From: Eriocheir sinensis
Lineage: Eukaryota; Arthropoda; Malacostraca; Decapoda; Varunidae
Direction: 5' to 3'
Assembly (NCBI RefSeq): GCF_024679095.1
Contig: NC_066544.1
Location: 7,687,490-7,751,489, forward strand
Length of the DNA: 64,000 nt
The stretch's first letter is position 1. Every line of letters starts with the position of its first letter. Shown in pieces: positions 1-12,074 of the stretch. The notes under the pieces are model-generated. The model saw nothing but the letters and a program-made list of their open reading frames with translations. It was not told where the DNA came from and made no database searches. The position numbers were made by a program, and so were the translations under genes.

Positions 1-119
1 GGTCTTTTTCTCTATATATGAGGAGCAGCGAGTGGGCGGTCTTTTTCTCTATATATGAGGAGCAGCGAGTGGGCGGTCTTTTTCTCTATGTATGAGGAGC
101 AGCGAGTGGGCGGTCTATC
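1..119. repeat. 37 bp tandem repeat, about 3.2 copies
   Basis: Units begin at 1, 38, 75 and 112 and start GGTCTTTTTCTCTATATATG. The third unit has one A-to-G change. The array is cut by the window start, so its true copy number is unknown. Confidence 0.95.
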
Positions 120-388
120 TTCTACATCTTTTTTTTCCCTTGAGCTGTCTCTTTGGCTGTGAAAAAAAAAATCACACTCAAACTCATCAATACCGAAGTA
201 GGGTCGCGTCGCGGTGGAGCCAAGGTAAGGTCAGGCGGGTAATTCGATGCTAATGTGACAGTAATAAATCCAGTTCTGTTTAAGTTGATGGTCATGAAGT
301 GGTTAAGGCAAGGCAAGGTAAGTCGATGGCCATGAGTCGCGACAGGTGTGTGTGTGTGTGTGGGGTGGGTGGGTGGGGGGGTGGGGGG

Positions 389-626
389 GGTTCTGCTTTC
401 TTTAATTTTCTTCCATACTCCTTTATTGTCTTCCTCTTCAACCTCCCCCCATACTTTTCACCCCCCTATATCTATCCCCCCATAGTTAGTTAGTTAGGTG
501 GGTTTAGGTTCTGCTTTTTTTCATTTTCTTCCATACTATTTTACTGTCTTCCTCTTCCCCCCCTCCCCCCCCCCCTTCTTTTCACCCCTCTATATCTATC
601 TCCCCGTAGGTAGTTAGTTAGGTGGG
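389..626. repeat. 118 bp tandem duplication, pyrimidine-rich
   Basis: Two copies start at 389 and 507 with GGTTCTGCTTT and end with TAGTTAGTTAGGTGGG. The second copy has an expanded C run. The flank at 343-390 is GT- and G-rich simple sequence. Confidence 0.85.
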
Positions 627-767
627 CGGGCGACGCAGGTGGAATAGGTCTCTGCAAGTCAGTCGGAAAAAAGCACGTAAGGTGTTCAGTGATGGAGATG
701 TGGCACTGAAGGATGTAGAAAGTAAAGAAAAAAAAAAAACTATAGATCAATATCCTTCACTGACGTA

Positions 768-1150
768 CGACTGAGGGTGGGTTTTAGGTAATGGATGAAG
801 GGCTTTAATGGATGAAGGGCTTTAATAAGGGAGACGTTCATAAGGTTTTGTTGGTAAGAGAACCGGGTAGGACACGAAGTAATGGGTTTAAACTGGATAA
901 ATTCAGATTCAACAGGGACATAGGCAAAAATTGGTTTACTAACAGAGTGGTGGATGAGTGGAATAGGCTTAGCAGTCATGTGGTGAGTGCCAATATAATT
1001 ATCACATTAAAAAATAGATTAGATAAATTCATGGACAGTGATATTAGGTGGGGTTAGATACACGGGAGCTTAGGGTCAAAGGAGCTGCCTTGTATAGGCC
1101 TACCAGCCTCTTGTAGACTCCTGCGTTCTTATGTTCTTATGTTCTTATAT
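768..1150 (+). mobile_element. CR1-like LINE 3' fragment (family B): RT C-terminus, 3' UTR and tail
   Basis: An open frame at 812-1057 reads WMKGFNKGDVHKVLLVRE, then NWFTNRVVDEWNRL and LKNRLDKFMDSD. This order is typical of the extreme C-terminus of CR1-type reverse transcriptases. The 3' UTR contains GGAGCTGCCTTGTATAGGCC and ends in an 8 bp tail repeat, GTTCTTAT, about three times at 1125-1148. CR1 elements are known to end in short tandem octamers. A 17 bp segment around 793 is duplicated. The piece is heavily 5'-truncated and is directly followed by the (GGTAA)n satellite. A related copy lies at 53640-54008. Confidence 0.8.
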
Positions 1151-1155
1151 TGTGG

Positions 1156-1922
1156 CAGGTAAGGTAAGGTAAGGTAAGGTAAGGTAAGGTAAGGTACTGG
1201 TGAAGGTAAGAAGGTGGGAAGATAATGAGGAGAGAAAGAATAGGGAGGAAAGGAGTGTGAAGAAGTGTGGAAGGAGGGAAGAAGGAGGGAGTAAGGAGGG
1301 GTGGAGGTAAGGTAAGGTAAGGTAAGGTAAGGTAAGGTAAGGTACGGGTGAAGGAAAGTGGAAAGTTGATGAGGAGGGAAAGAATAGGGAGGAAAGGAGA
1401 GTGAAGAAGTGGGGAAGGAGGGAAGAAGGAGGGAGTAAGGAGGGGTAGAGGTAAGGTAAGGTAAGGTAAGGTAAGGTAAGGTAAGGTACGAGTGAAGGTG
1501 AAGGAAGGTGGAAAGGTAATGAGAAGGGGAAAAAAACAACAGGAAGGAAGGAAGGATGAAGATAAATAAGTGGGGAGGGAAGGAGGAGGGAGGGAGGAAG
1601 GGAGGGTGGAAGGGAGGGAGGAAAGGAAGGTAAGGTAAGGCACGGGTGAAGGAAAGTGGAAAGTTGATGAGGAGGGAAAGAATAGGGAGGCAAGGAGAGT
1701 GAAGAAGTGGGGAGGGAAGGAGGGAGTAAGGAGCGGTGGAGGTAAGGTAAGGTAAGGTAAGGTAAGGTAAGGTACGGGTGAAGGTAAGAAGGTGGGAAAG
1801 TAATGAGAAAGGAAAAAAAACAGAGAGGAAGGAAGAATGAAGGTAAATAAGTGGGGAGGGAAGAAGGAGGGAGGGAGGGTGGAAGGGAGGGAGGAAAGGA
1901 AGGTAAGGTGAGGTGAGGGTGA
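1156..1922. repeat. Composite satellite: (GGTAA)n blocks alternating with purine-rich spacers
   Basis: Pure GGTAA blocks occur at about 1158-1197, 1306-1345, 1450-1489 and 1741-1772, with shorter ones near 1629 and 1901. Each is followed by a spacer beginning GGTACGGGTGAAGG, at 1193, 1341, 1485, 1638 and 1770. The higher-order period is therefore about 132-153 bp. The pentamer GGTAA is not a rotation of the arthropod telomere repeat TTAGG. Confidence 0.9.
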
Positions 1923-2100
1923 GCATTCTTTACCATCTGACGTACACTACAATGCGGTGTTAAGAACTTGTTGGGGGGTTGCCATTAACGCTTAACAGTA
2001 AAAGGTAGTCTTATTTCACACACTGAGAGAATACAATGAAAAAAAAAGAAGAGAAAACAAACATAGTGGGTTACTCGTATGCGCCGAAGGGAGGGGAGGT

Positions 2101-2281
2101 ATTTTTTTTCCATGGGTTTGTTTGTTTGTTTGTTTGTTTGTTCGCATTTCCTCGTCTTTCTCAATTACCTTCTACACACAGGTAAGGCAGGTGTACTTGT
2201 TTATTATTTTTACCTGTCCTAGTTGAGTTTTTCCATGAGTTATTTCTAAACAGGTGTTCTTTTTTTTTTATGCTCTTTTTC
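2101..2281 (+). repeat. Left arm of a long inverted repeat
   Basis: This arm is matched in reverse complement by 3695-3893. Shared landmarks are a (GTTT)n run, CCTCGTCTTTCT, AATTACCTTCTACAC, CAGGTAAGGCAGGTGTAC, ACCTGTCCTAGTTGAGTTTT and TTTCTAAACAGGTGT, in the same order. By eye about nine in ten bases agree outside the poly-T runs. No open frame of note lies in the arm. Confidence 0.9.
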
Positions 2282-3500
2282 GTAAGGGCGTAAGGGAAGG
2301 GAAGGAAAGATGAAGACAACGAAAAAAAGAAAAGTAAATAATAGATGAAAGTATGACGAAAGGTAAGGAAATATAAACAGAAGAAAGAAAGGGAAAGGAA
2401 AGAAGAAAAGTGTAAGAAAAGGTGAAAGGGAAAGGAAGGGAAGATGAAGACAACGAAGAAAAGAAGAGCAAATAATGGATGAAAGTGTGACGAAAGGTAA
2501 GGAAGGATAAACAGAAGAAAGAAAGGGAAAGGAAAGGAGAGAGGTGTGAGGGAAGGCAAGGAGAACTAAGGACAGGAAGAAAGGAAGGGCAAAGAAAGGC
2601 GGGCGGGAGGAGGGAAAGTATGAGGGAAGGTGAGGAGAGAAGAAAAAGACAGGAGGAAAAGAAGAGCCAAGATAGGAGGAAAGTATGACGAAAGGTGTGA
2701 GGGAGGGTGAGGGAAAATAAATACAGGAAGAAAGGAAGGGCAGAGAAAGGTGGGAGGAAGGAAGGAAAGGTGGGAGTGAGGGAGAGGAAAAATATAGACA
2801 GGAGGAAAAGAAGGGAAGAGAAAGGAGGAAGGAGGGAAGGAAGGAGAGATGTGTGAGTGAAGGTGAGGAAAGAAAATGACATGAAGAAAGGAAGGGAAGA
2901 GAAAGGAAGGAGGAAGGAAAGAAGGAGAGATGTGTGAGTGAAGGTGAGGAAAGAAAATGACAGGAAGAAAGGAAGGGAAGAGAAAGGAAGGAGGAAGGAA
3001 AGAAGGAGAGATGTGTGAGTGAAGGTGAGGAAAGAAAATGACAGGAAGAAAGGAAGGGAAGAGAAAGGAAGAACGAAGGAAGGAAAGAAGGAGAGATGTG
3101 TGACTGAAGGTGAGGAAAGAAAATTACAAGAAGGAAAAAAAAAGAAAGAGAAAGGAAGGAGGAAGGAAGGAAGGGAAAGTGTGAGAGACGGTAAGAAACA
3201 AAAAAAAAACAAAAAAAGACAGGAAGAGAAAAGAAAATGACAGGAAGAAAGGAAGGATAAAAACAAAAGGAAGAGAGGGAGGGAAAGTGTGAGGGAAAGT
3301 GAGGAAATAGGATAAAAAGACCAAATAGGAGGATGGTAAGGAAAAACAAAGAGAGGAAGAAAGGAAGGGGAGTTAAAGGAGGGAGGTGTGAGAGAAAGTT
3401 AGATAAGGTAAAATGTGACAGTTGCGACAGGTGGGACAGGTAGCGTCAAGGTGTCGGGGTGATAACGAGACTGTGCCCAGGTAGACTTTCTCTCCGACAG
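2282..3500. repeat. Purine-rich degenerate tandem DNA between the inverted-repeat arms
   Basis: The plus strand is almost entirely A and G. Units carrying GAGATGTGTGAGTGAAGGTG recur at 2846, 2937, 3008 and 3093, giving periods of 71-91 bp. From 3410 to 3500 the sequence becomes mixed, with several ACAGGTG motifs. Open frames here are repeat translations. Confidence 0.8.
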
Positions 3501-3519
3501 GTGTGTATCGAGGAAAGGT

Positions 3520-3680
3520 GAGAACATCCCTCCCTCTCCTCCTCCTCTTCTCTTCTATTTCATATCTTTTCCTTTCTTTCTTCTCTTCTCTTCACTATAC
3601 TCGTCTCCTCTCCTCTCCTCTCCTCTCCTCTCTTCTCTTCTCTTCTCTACTCCTCCTCCTTTTCCTCCTCCTCCTCCATC
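3520..3680. repeat. Pyrimidine-rich (CTCCT)n tract
   Basis: This is a low-complexity CT block with CTCCT pentamers at about 3605-3640, inside the inverted-repeat spacer. No gene is seen. Confidence 0.8.
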
Positions 3681-3694
3681 ACCACACTACAGGG

Positions 3695-3893
3695 AAAAAA
3701 AGAGCATAAAAAAGAAAAAAAGAAAAAGAAAGAAAAATTACACCTGTTTAGAAATACCTCATGGGAAAACTCAACTAGGACAGGTAAAAATAATTCATCT
3801 GTACACCTGCCTTACCTGTGCGTGTAGAAGGTAATTAAGAAAGACGAGGATGTGCGAACAAACAAACAAACAAACAAACCCAAGGAAAAAAAA
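3695..3893 (-). repeat. Right arm of the long inverted repeat
   Basis: Reverse complement of 2101-2281, with an extra AAAAAG-rich insertion near 3705-3735. The arms are separated by about 1.4 kb. Confidence 0.9.
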
Positions 3894-3905
3894 TATGGCA
3901 ACGCT

Positions 3906-4042
<137 letters not shown>

Positions 4043-4149
4043 CGAATTGACGGGGAAAAAAAATCGTGTATATTTTCTCCCCGTGTTTAAAATGTTGCCT
4101 AAAGTGATTTTGTACGTAAATTGATCGTGTTTAACTACTTCCGCGGGCA

Positions 4150-4350
4150 AGGATGGAGGAGGCGGAGAAGAGGAAGAGGAGGAGAGAAGGAGGAGAGGAG
4201 AGGAGAGGAGAGGAGAGGAGAGGAGAGGAGGAGGTGGAGGAGGAAACGATCCATCTCCTTTCAGGGACATCGTAATTTTCTCTCCAACCAAGGCACTGAT
4301 AGCAAGCACGAAGAAGGAGGAGGAGGAGGAGGAGGAGGAGGAGGAAGTAA
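4150..4350. repeat. (GGAGA)n and (GGA)n tracts
   Basis: GGAGA pentamers at about 4192-4230 and a GGA run at 4312-4346, separated by about 80 bp of mixed sequence. Confidence 0.85.
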
Positions 4351-4384
4351 ACGGTGGAAAAAAAAACGCAACAGGTGGTTATCC

Positions 4385-4511
<127 letters not shown>

Positions 4512-4579
4512 TTACCTGCCACTTAACTTAGGCATCAAAACTTGACAACCAAATCTCAATCAAGATTAAACTGCTTTGC

Positions 4580-5812
4580 CCCCCCGCCCCCCAAAAAAAT
4601 TTCCTCCCCCCCCCTCCTTCTTACCTCCCTTGCTCCTCCTCCTTATCTCCTTCCTCCTCTTCCTCCTCCTTCCTTACCTCCACCCCGTCTCTTTATCTTC
4701 ACCTTTCCTTCCTCTCTCTTCCTTCCTTCCTCCTCCTCTGTATTTCCCTCCTCCATTTTCTCTCCCTCCTTTTTACTTCTACCTCCCTCTCCCTCCTCAC
4801 CTCTCCCCCTTCTCTTTCTCTTCCTTACCTCCAGTCTCTCCCTCTCTCCTCCTTCCGTCTTTCCTCTTCTCTACCTCTTACCCTCACACTATCTCCCTCC
4901 CACCCTCCTTCCTCTTCATCTCCCCTCCCTCATCAAAAGCTATCTCCCCTTCCCTCCTTCCCCCTTCCTCCATCCCTCCTTCCACACCTGTTTCCCAAGT
5001 TTCTCTCTCCCTCTCTCTCTCTCTATCTTTTCTTCCCTCCCTCCCTTCCTCCCTCTCTCCTCTCCAAGTCAGTCCTCTTTTCCTTCCTATTTCCTTCTTT
5101 GTTAGTTTTCCTTTCCTCTTTTCCTTTAACTTTATCACATTTTCCTTTTTTCCTCTCCCCTTTCTCTTCTTTATCGATGTTTCTTACTCTTCTCCCAGAC
5201 GCCTTTCTCTCCTTTCTTTCTTCCCTCTGAGCCAAGATTTGTTTATTTAATTCCTCTCTGGTATTCCTGTCTCGGTTCCACTAGGCACTTCTTTTTCCCC
5301 CTTCTTTTTCTCGTTATTTTCCCTTTTCTTCTTTCTTTATTTCTTTCTTCCTTTCTTTCTTTCGCATTTTCCTTTTCTCTCTTCCACCGGGCACGACTTT
5401 TTCCCCTTCTTTCTCATGTATTTTTCCTTTCCTTAATTTTTTTTCTCTTTCCTTCTTCCTTTCTTTCGTTTTTTTCTTCCCTTCCTTTTTTTCACTCGTA
5501 TCTTTCCCTTTTTCATCTTCCTTCTCCTTCCTTCATCCACCCCACTCTTCTTCCTCTGTACTCTCCACCTCTTCTCTCCTTCTCCACCCTTCTTCTTCTT
5601 TCCTCCACTAGTATAATTTTTTTTCTTGTTACTCGTTTTATTCTTCCTCTTCTTCCTCTTCCTTCCTCCACTCGTATATTTCTTCCTCTTTTTCCTGCCT
5701 CCCTTCTCCTTCTCCTTCTCCTCCTCCTCCTCCTCCTCCTCCTCCTCCTCCTCCTCCTCCCTTAATATATCCCACTTTTCCTACAGATGGGCCAATTCAG
5801 GTTATCTGGGAG

Positions 5813-5891
<79 letters not shown>

Positions 5892-5915
5892 GCTCCTGAA
5901 CACAAAATAAATGAT

Positions 5916-5962
<47 letters not shown>

Positions 5963-6930
5963 TGTAGTCTAAGCCGTGGCCAGTCACGCTCCCGAACACA
6001 AATCATTTATCATCAATTCTCGAACGTAAAAAGTAGGACTCTGTGACGTCCCCTCATCCTCCCCTTCCCTTCCCTATCGCTCCTCTTTCCTTCCTTATCC
6101 TTCCTCTTCCCTCCTTCCTTTCCATCTCCTCCCTTTCCTTTCTTTCTCTCTTCCCTTCCCTTCTTCTTCTTCCCCTTTCCATCCTCGTTCTCTTCAACTT
6201 CCCTTTCTTTACCTTTCCATAATATCCCTTCTCGTTCCTTCCCTCAACTTCCCTTTCTTTACCTTTCCATAATATCCCTTCTCGTTCCTTCCCTCAACTT
6301 CCCTTTCTTTACCTTAATATTCCTCCTCTTCCCTTCGCCTTTTCCTCCCTCCCTATCCCTCCCCCACCCTTCCCCATTCCTCTCCTATCCTTCCCTTTCA
6401 TTTTACTTCTTTCCTTCCCTCCCCATCTCTTTCCCTTTGCTCCTCATCCCTCTTTCTCTCTCTCTTCATCTTACCTTTAGTTCCATCTCCCTCCCTCCCC
6501 ATTTTATCCCCTTTTAAGACTTATCTCTTTTTCCTCTCCCTTCCTTCTTTCCTCTCTTTCTTTGCCTGCGAAATACTCCTTCCTCCTTTTCTCCCTTCTC
6601 TGTTTCCCTATGCCCTCTCCTCCCTCTTCCTTCCCATCCCTAATCTTCTCCTTTCCTTAAATTCTTCTTTCCTTCCCTCATCCTTACCTTCCCATATCCT
6701 CTCTTCCCTTTACTCACATCCTTTACCCCCATCCCTTCTCCTTCCCTTTTCCACTTCCTACTCGTATCCTTCAAACAGCCTCCCCTGACTCCCTTCACTC
6801 TCTTCCCTCCCCTCCCTCTCCTTCCCACGCCTTCTCTATCTCCCGAAAAAACACCTCCATCCACCCTTTGACCCTTCCGCTTACCCCCTTCCCCCTTCCC
6901 CTCCCCTTCCCCCCCTTGCTCGCAGTGCAT
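4580..6930. repeat. 2.3 kb pyrimidine-rich domain
   Basis: Almost continuous C+T on the plus strand, including (CTC)n at 5718-5760, (GA)n at 5815-5890 and (TC)n at 5921-5959. I see no gene; the open frames are Leu/Ser/Pro/Phe-rich repeat translations. Confidence 0.85.
6191..6322. repeat. 50 bp tandem repeat, about 2.6 copies
   Basis: CAACTTCCCTTTCTTTACCT recurs at about 6195, 6245 and 6295, with identical intervening sequence in the first two units. Confidence 0.9.
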
Positions 6931-7012
6931 CATGGGGATTAAGCAAAACAACAACAGAAGAATACAAAGAAAATAAAGGAGCGACGTCGGAAGTAAAGAA
7001 ACAGCATGAGAT

Positions 7013-7070
<58 letters not shown>
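7013..7070. repeat. (GT)n microsatellite
   Basis: GT run of about 57 bp preceding a degenerate CTGA-rich block. Confidence 0.97.
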
Positions 7071-7071
<1 letters not shown>

Positions 7072-7087
7072 AAGGGGGGAGGAATGG

Positions 7088-7400
7088 TATCTGGCTGACT
7101 GGCTAACTGACTGACTGACTGGCTAGCTGACTGACTGGCTGGCTGGGTGACTGACTGAATGACTGGCTGGAAGATTGCATTGGTAGGTAACTGAGTGTGT
7201 AATGAACTAACTGACCAACCGACTGACTGACTGACTGAATGGCTTGCTAACTGACTGTGTGGCTGATAGACTGACTAATGAAATGATTGGCCGACTAACT
7301 GACTGACTGACTGACTAACTGGCTGATTGACTGGCTAACTGGCTGATGAAATGACTGGCCGATTGACTGACTGACTAACTGGCTTGCTGACTGGACGGTG
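7088..7400. repeat. Degenerate (CTGA)n/(CTGG)n array
   Basis: About 310 bp of GACTGACTGGCTAACTG-type tetranucleotides with many substitutions. No gene is seen. Confidence 0.85.
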
Positions 7401-7704
7401 GATGACTTACTCGTTTCATTTTCTTCAAGCTTTCCCGAAAACAAGAGAAAAATATAGAGGCTTCCGGCGGTGGTTGGAAAAAAGGAGAACAGAAGACGGA
7501 AGATGAGGGAGTCGAGGGAGCTTGAGGCAAAGGAGGAGATTATAACAGAGAGAAAAAAAAAGAACAACTGTAAAAGATCAAGAGCAAGAGAACAGATGAA
7601 AAAGGGGCGACAATAAAGAGGAGGAGGAGGAGGAGGAGGGCGAATGAGAAGAAATGGAGAACAAAGACACAGACTAGGACTTAAATGTTGGCAGTGCAGA
7701 CATT

Positions 7705-7838
<134 letters not shown>

Positions 7839-7955
7839 AATGTGCAAAACAAAAGGGAGGAAAAGAGGAAGAAAAGGAGAGAAGAGAGAAAAGAGGAGAG
7901 AAAGGGAGTGAAAAGGGGAGGAAAAAGGTGGGAGAGATGACCTTTCCGCTGACAG

Positions 7956-8093
<138 letters not shown>

Positions 8094-8180
8094 CAATGAC
8101 TTCAAACCTCAGTAAATCACCAAGGATCGTCTTAATTTGTGAGCAAGACGTGAGGGAGGCAAATTAGGTATTGAAGTAAC

Positions 8181-8182
<2 letters not shown>

Positions 8183-8221
<39 letters not shown>
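8183..8221. repeat. (GT)n microsatellite
   Basis: GT run of about 38 bp. Confidence 0.95.
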
Positions 8222-8224
<3 letters not shown>

Positions 8225-8270
8225 GTTAGACAGAAAAGGGAAATAGAGACAGTTATAGGAAAAGGAGGGA

Positions 8271-8372
<102 letters not shown>

Positions 8373-8525
8373 ATGAAGAAAGGAGGGAAGAAAGAAAGAA
8401 ATGAATCCCTGTTAAAAGAAAACTCACGAGGAAAAGAAAGGAGTGACTGAAAAAGAGGGAAAGAAAATAATATAAATAACAGCGGAAAAAAATAAGGTGG
8501 CATGGATGGAAGGAAGATGCGGGGA

Positions 8526-8675
<150 letters not shown>

Positions 8676-8891
8676 CGAAAGTGTGCGTTCTAAAGTTCTC
8701 TCACGAAAAATCCTCATTCTTTATTCTGAACGAAGTAAGATTCAGACAAACCATTCTCTCTCTCTCTCTCTCTCCTATTTTATTTTTTCTTTCTCTAGAC
8801 TGCGAAAAATTACGACACAAAATGCTAATCTGTACATTTTATTTGGGAAACTGATTTAATTCTGGAAAACAGCCGCTAAACAGTATATAAT

Positions 8892-8892
<1 letters not shown>

Positions 8893-8953
<61 letters not shown>
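8893..8953. repeat. (GT)n microsatellite
   Basis: About 60 bp GT run in otherwise mixed AT-rich sequence (8680-9060), where no gene is seen. Confidence 0.96.
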
Positions 8954-8955
<2 letters not shown>

Positions 8956-9530
8956 TCGGTTCAACTTTGAGGAATAAATGGTGGTTGACGTTCCCCTAGC
9001 CATTCCATCATCTCTCTCTCTCTCTCTCTCTCTCTTAACCCACTTTCCTCTCCCGACCTTTCTTTTTCTTCCATGTCATCCCTTCTCCTGACCTTTCTTC
9101 CCTTCCCCTCTACTTTTATGCCTCCTTCCGCTCTTGCCTCCTGCTCCTCCCCCTCCTCCTCCTCCTCCTCCTCCTACTCCTTCTCCTCTCCTCCTCCTCT
9201 TCTTCCTGCTCCCTCGGCAACAAGTCATGGCGGTGAGGAAGTAACATTTTCCCCTTGCTGTAAAACGCGTGGCAGGGAACGTTTTTACAGCGGCTCAGAA
9301 ACCAGGTGAGGCGTTTTGTTTCTCCGCGCAGGTGGAACAAAACGAAACAGGTAAGATTTTAAAGTCGGTGTGCAGAACATTTTTGTGGGGCGCTATATCA
9401 AGGCGGGTGTGAAATAGTAGTGACATGTTATCGCTATATATAAGCCTCGCGATGTTGTTGTTTTTACTTTTATTTCATTTTCGTGTCAAGGTTGTAGACA
9501 ATATGTAGGGAAGGGTGATATATGCTTTTC

Positions 9531-9541
9531 AGGTGTGTGTG

Positions 9542-9583
<42 letters not shown>
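9531..9583. repeat. (GT)n microsatellite
   Basis: GT run with one GC interruption. The mixed sequence at 9220-9530 before it holds a short hairpin at 9258-9290 and a TATATATAAG motif near 9434 with no associated open frame. Confidence 0.93.
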
Positions 9584-9586
<3 letters not shown>

Positions 9587-9694
9587 GTAAGCACGTGGTA
9601 GCCGGAGGAGATTATGTGAGGCGGAAAGGGAGGAAGTGGAGAAAGGAGGAAAGTATAGAAAATTATGAGTGGAAGGGTTAAGATGAAGCTATGA

Positions 9695-9760
9695 AATCGG
9701 AGTGGTAATGTAAATATGGCAGTGTATATCCGTAGAGTTTCTAACCACCACCACCACTAC
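9695..9760. repeat. Dispersed repeat, copy 1 of 2
   Basis: GGTAATGTAAATATGGCAG, then ATCCGTAGAGTTT and ACCACCACCAC, closely matches 11084-11132 in the same orientation. I do not recognise the family. Confidence 0.6.
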
Positions 9761-10124
9761 CATTACTACCATTACCTCATCCCTACCTTTTATTCCACCA
9801 CGGCATAACATAAGCCACTCCAGGTGTTTTATCCTCTCGTCAAGGTAAACAAATGCACAGGTAACATTTTCAGGTGTGGAGAACGTTTTGATTTGTGCGT
9901 TTGTGCGGTATTTAAGACGCCTGGGTGAAATAGCTGGCGTGGGTGTGTGCTTAAACAAGACCCTGAGGCGCAGCATTATACTTCTTTTACCTTTACCGTC
10001 ATTACCGTTAGAAAAGAAGCGTATTAGTGTGACGTCAAGCAGGAAATAAAGTTAAATCTCGCTATGAATATTAAGCAGCAGTTAACAATATTTTCTCGAT
10101 AAGATTTCAAGCAAACGAGAACAT

Positions 10125-10148
10125 TATTATTATCATTATTATCACCAT

Positions 10149-10180
<32 letters not shown>

Positions 10181-10220
10181 TTACTACTACTACTACTTAC
10201 TGCTACTAATACTTTTAGCA
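10125..10220. repeat. (ATT)n/(ACT)n trinucleotide array
   Basis: ATTATTATC units pass into about 16 ACT units at 10146-10198. Confidence 0.93.
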
Positions 10221-10379
10221 CTATTTTTGGAGAGTGTGTCTATACAAAAGAAAAATAATGCCTGAGTGTTAAATTCCAGCTAGCGATCCTATTATGTGGC
10301 AGACGAAGCTAATGAGGCGGCGCGTGCTGAGAAAAAAAGTATCCGGTAATAATTTTTTCTATGTAGTAAATAAAAACAA

Positions 10380-10830
10380 AACGTGAGGAAAGAAGAGGCG
10401 CGAAGGAGAGGAAACAGACGGAATAGATTATTAAAGAAAGAGAAGGAGAAGTCATATGAAAGATAACCGTAATGGAAGAGATAATGAAAGAGATAATGGG
10501 GAGAAAATAGAAGAGTGAGAGAGAAAGAGGAAGGAGGATGAAATTAAGTGAACAAAGTGGATGATCAGGAGAAAGAGGAAGATAGGGAAGAGAAGGAAAG
10601 ATGGGAAGAAGACAGAGAGCAAAAGGTATGTGGAACGGAAAAGCGAGGAAAAAAGGGAAGGAAGATAAGGAGAGGGGGAAGGAAGGGAGAGAGGGAGGGA
10701 GGGAGATATGGGACGAAAGATTTAGGAGGGAAAGGTCGTGGAGGGTGGAAGGGAGGAAAGGAGGGGCGGGAGATAAGGTGATGTGGAAAGGGAAGAGGTG
10801 GTGAAAAGTGGAGAAAATAATGAATGGAAG
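10380..10830. repeat. Purine-rich low-complexity block
   Basis: GGGA/AAGG-rich plus strand without a recognisable unit. Open frames on both strands are repeat translations. Confidence 0.75.
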
Positions 10831-10939
10831 AATTAGGTTGGTATTTTTAGACACTTTCACCTTTCATGTCAACTATTTCCAAAGGTCGAAAAGGAGATTA
10901 GTCGGGTTCTAATGAGTGTCTTTGCTGGTTCACGTCAAA

Positions 10940-11000
10940 GAAAAAGGATCAGATTACCACCAGGGTCATAAAACTATCCCTGGAAATGCTCAAAACTCCT
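10940..11000 (+). repeat. Single diverged monomer of the 91 bp satellite family
   Basis: GGATCAGATTACCACCAGG followed by CATAAAACTATCCCTGGAAA resembles the array at 49.2-50.5 kb, both its monomer core (CATAAAACTACCCATGGAAA) and its flank (GGATCTGATTACA, then ACCACC). One unit is present here against about 13 there. Confidence 0.55.
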
Positions 11001-11083
11001 AAGAAATCCTTGTCTAATATGTGTGACTGGGCGCCGAAATGTTTAATAATACGGCCCTTGGAAATATGTGATGGAGCGCGGAG

Positions 11084-11405
11084 TAATGTAAATGCGGCAG
11101 AGCAAATCCGTAGAGTTTTAACCCACCACCACTTTTCCTCTTTCTATGACACCACTGCACTGTCACTGCCAAACCCCAAGACTATCATTTCAACCCATCT
11201 TAGAGCTGCTTTCACAGTCCAACACATAACCCACCACCACTTTTTCTTCTTTCTATGACACCACTTCACTGTCATTGCCAAACCCCAAGACTGTCATTTC
11301 AACCCATCTTAGAGCTGCTTTCTATGACACCACTTCACTGTCTGCCAAACCCCAAGAATATCATTTCAACCCATCTTAGAGCCGCTTTCACAGTACAACA
11401 CAGTG
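11084..11405. repeat. Minisatellite with 109 bp and 69 bp units
   Basis: CTATGACACCAC starts at 11144, 11253 and 11322, followed each time by AAACCCCAAGA and CATTTCAACCCATCTTAGAG. The 69 bp unit lacks the CACAGTCCAACACATAACCC segment. The first 50 bp match 9695-9760. The 200 bp after it hold nothing I can assign. Confidence 0.85.
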
Positions 11406-11689
11406 GCTTTGTAATCGCCGGAACCAAACTAGTTAATCTTGTATACTTCGATAATGGTTAGGATCTCGATGCAAGACCAGCGGATACACAAGAGGAGATT
11501 TCCCGCATAGTTTCCTCAAATTTCTAAACTTAAATATAAACACAGAACACTACACAAGGGATCCTCTAAGTCTTCGCTATTGCTTTGGAGTCTTACTAGC
11601 TAACCCATCGTGTCGAACTGTGAAAGTGGCCCTTGAATACGAACGCACCACCAACACTAACATTGCATTCACTAACATTTTCACAAACA

Positions 11690-11882
11690 TTACCTTCACT
11701 ACCATCGCCTTCACTACCATCGCCTTCACTACCATCGCCTTCACTACCATCGCCTTCACTACCATCGCCTTCACTACCATCGCCTTCACTACCATCGCCT
11801 TCACTACCATCGCATTCGTTATTATTGACTTAACTATCATCGCCTTCACTACCATCGCTTTCACTACCATCGCCTTCACTCC
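11690..11882. repeat. 15 bp minisatellite, about 12 units
   Basis: The unit is TTCACTACCATCGCC. Eight near-identical copies are followed by about 30 bp of diverged units (11811-11840) and then three more good ones. Because the unit is a multiple of three, several frames stay open and give 5-residue peptide repeats; there is no other sign of a gene. Confidence 0.93.
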
Positions 11883-12074
11883 AACGCTCTTCCACTACAT
11901 ACTCTCTCATCCACCATTATGCACTCACTCCGCAATCCACTCACTCCCTGCCTGCCTCCATCCACACACATTCAACACGCACCACGAGATCATTATGTCC
12001 TCCCACCCAATACAGCCACACAACCACTCAAGACAACCCCCAAATTCAACCAACAAACAACCTTAGTTACTCAT

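Noticed and set aside
1156..1345. Interstitial telomere array
   Set aside because: The pentamer GGTAA is not a rotation of TTAGG or its complement CCTAA.
9430..9445. TATATATAAG as a promoter
   Set aside because: No initiator-plus-open-frame arrangement follows on the plus strand within several hundred bases.
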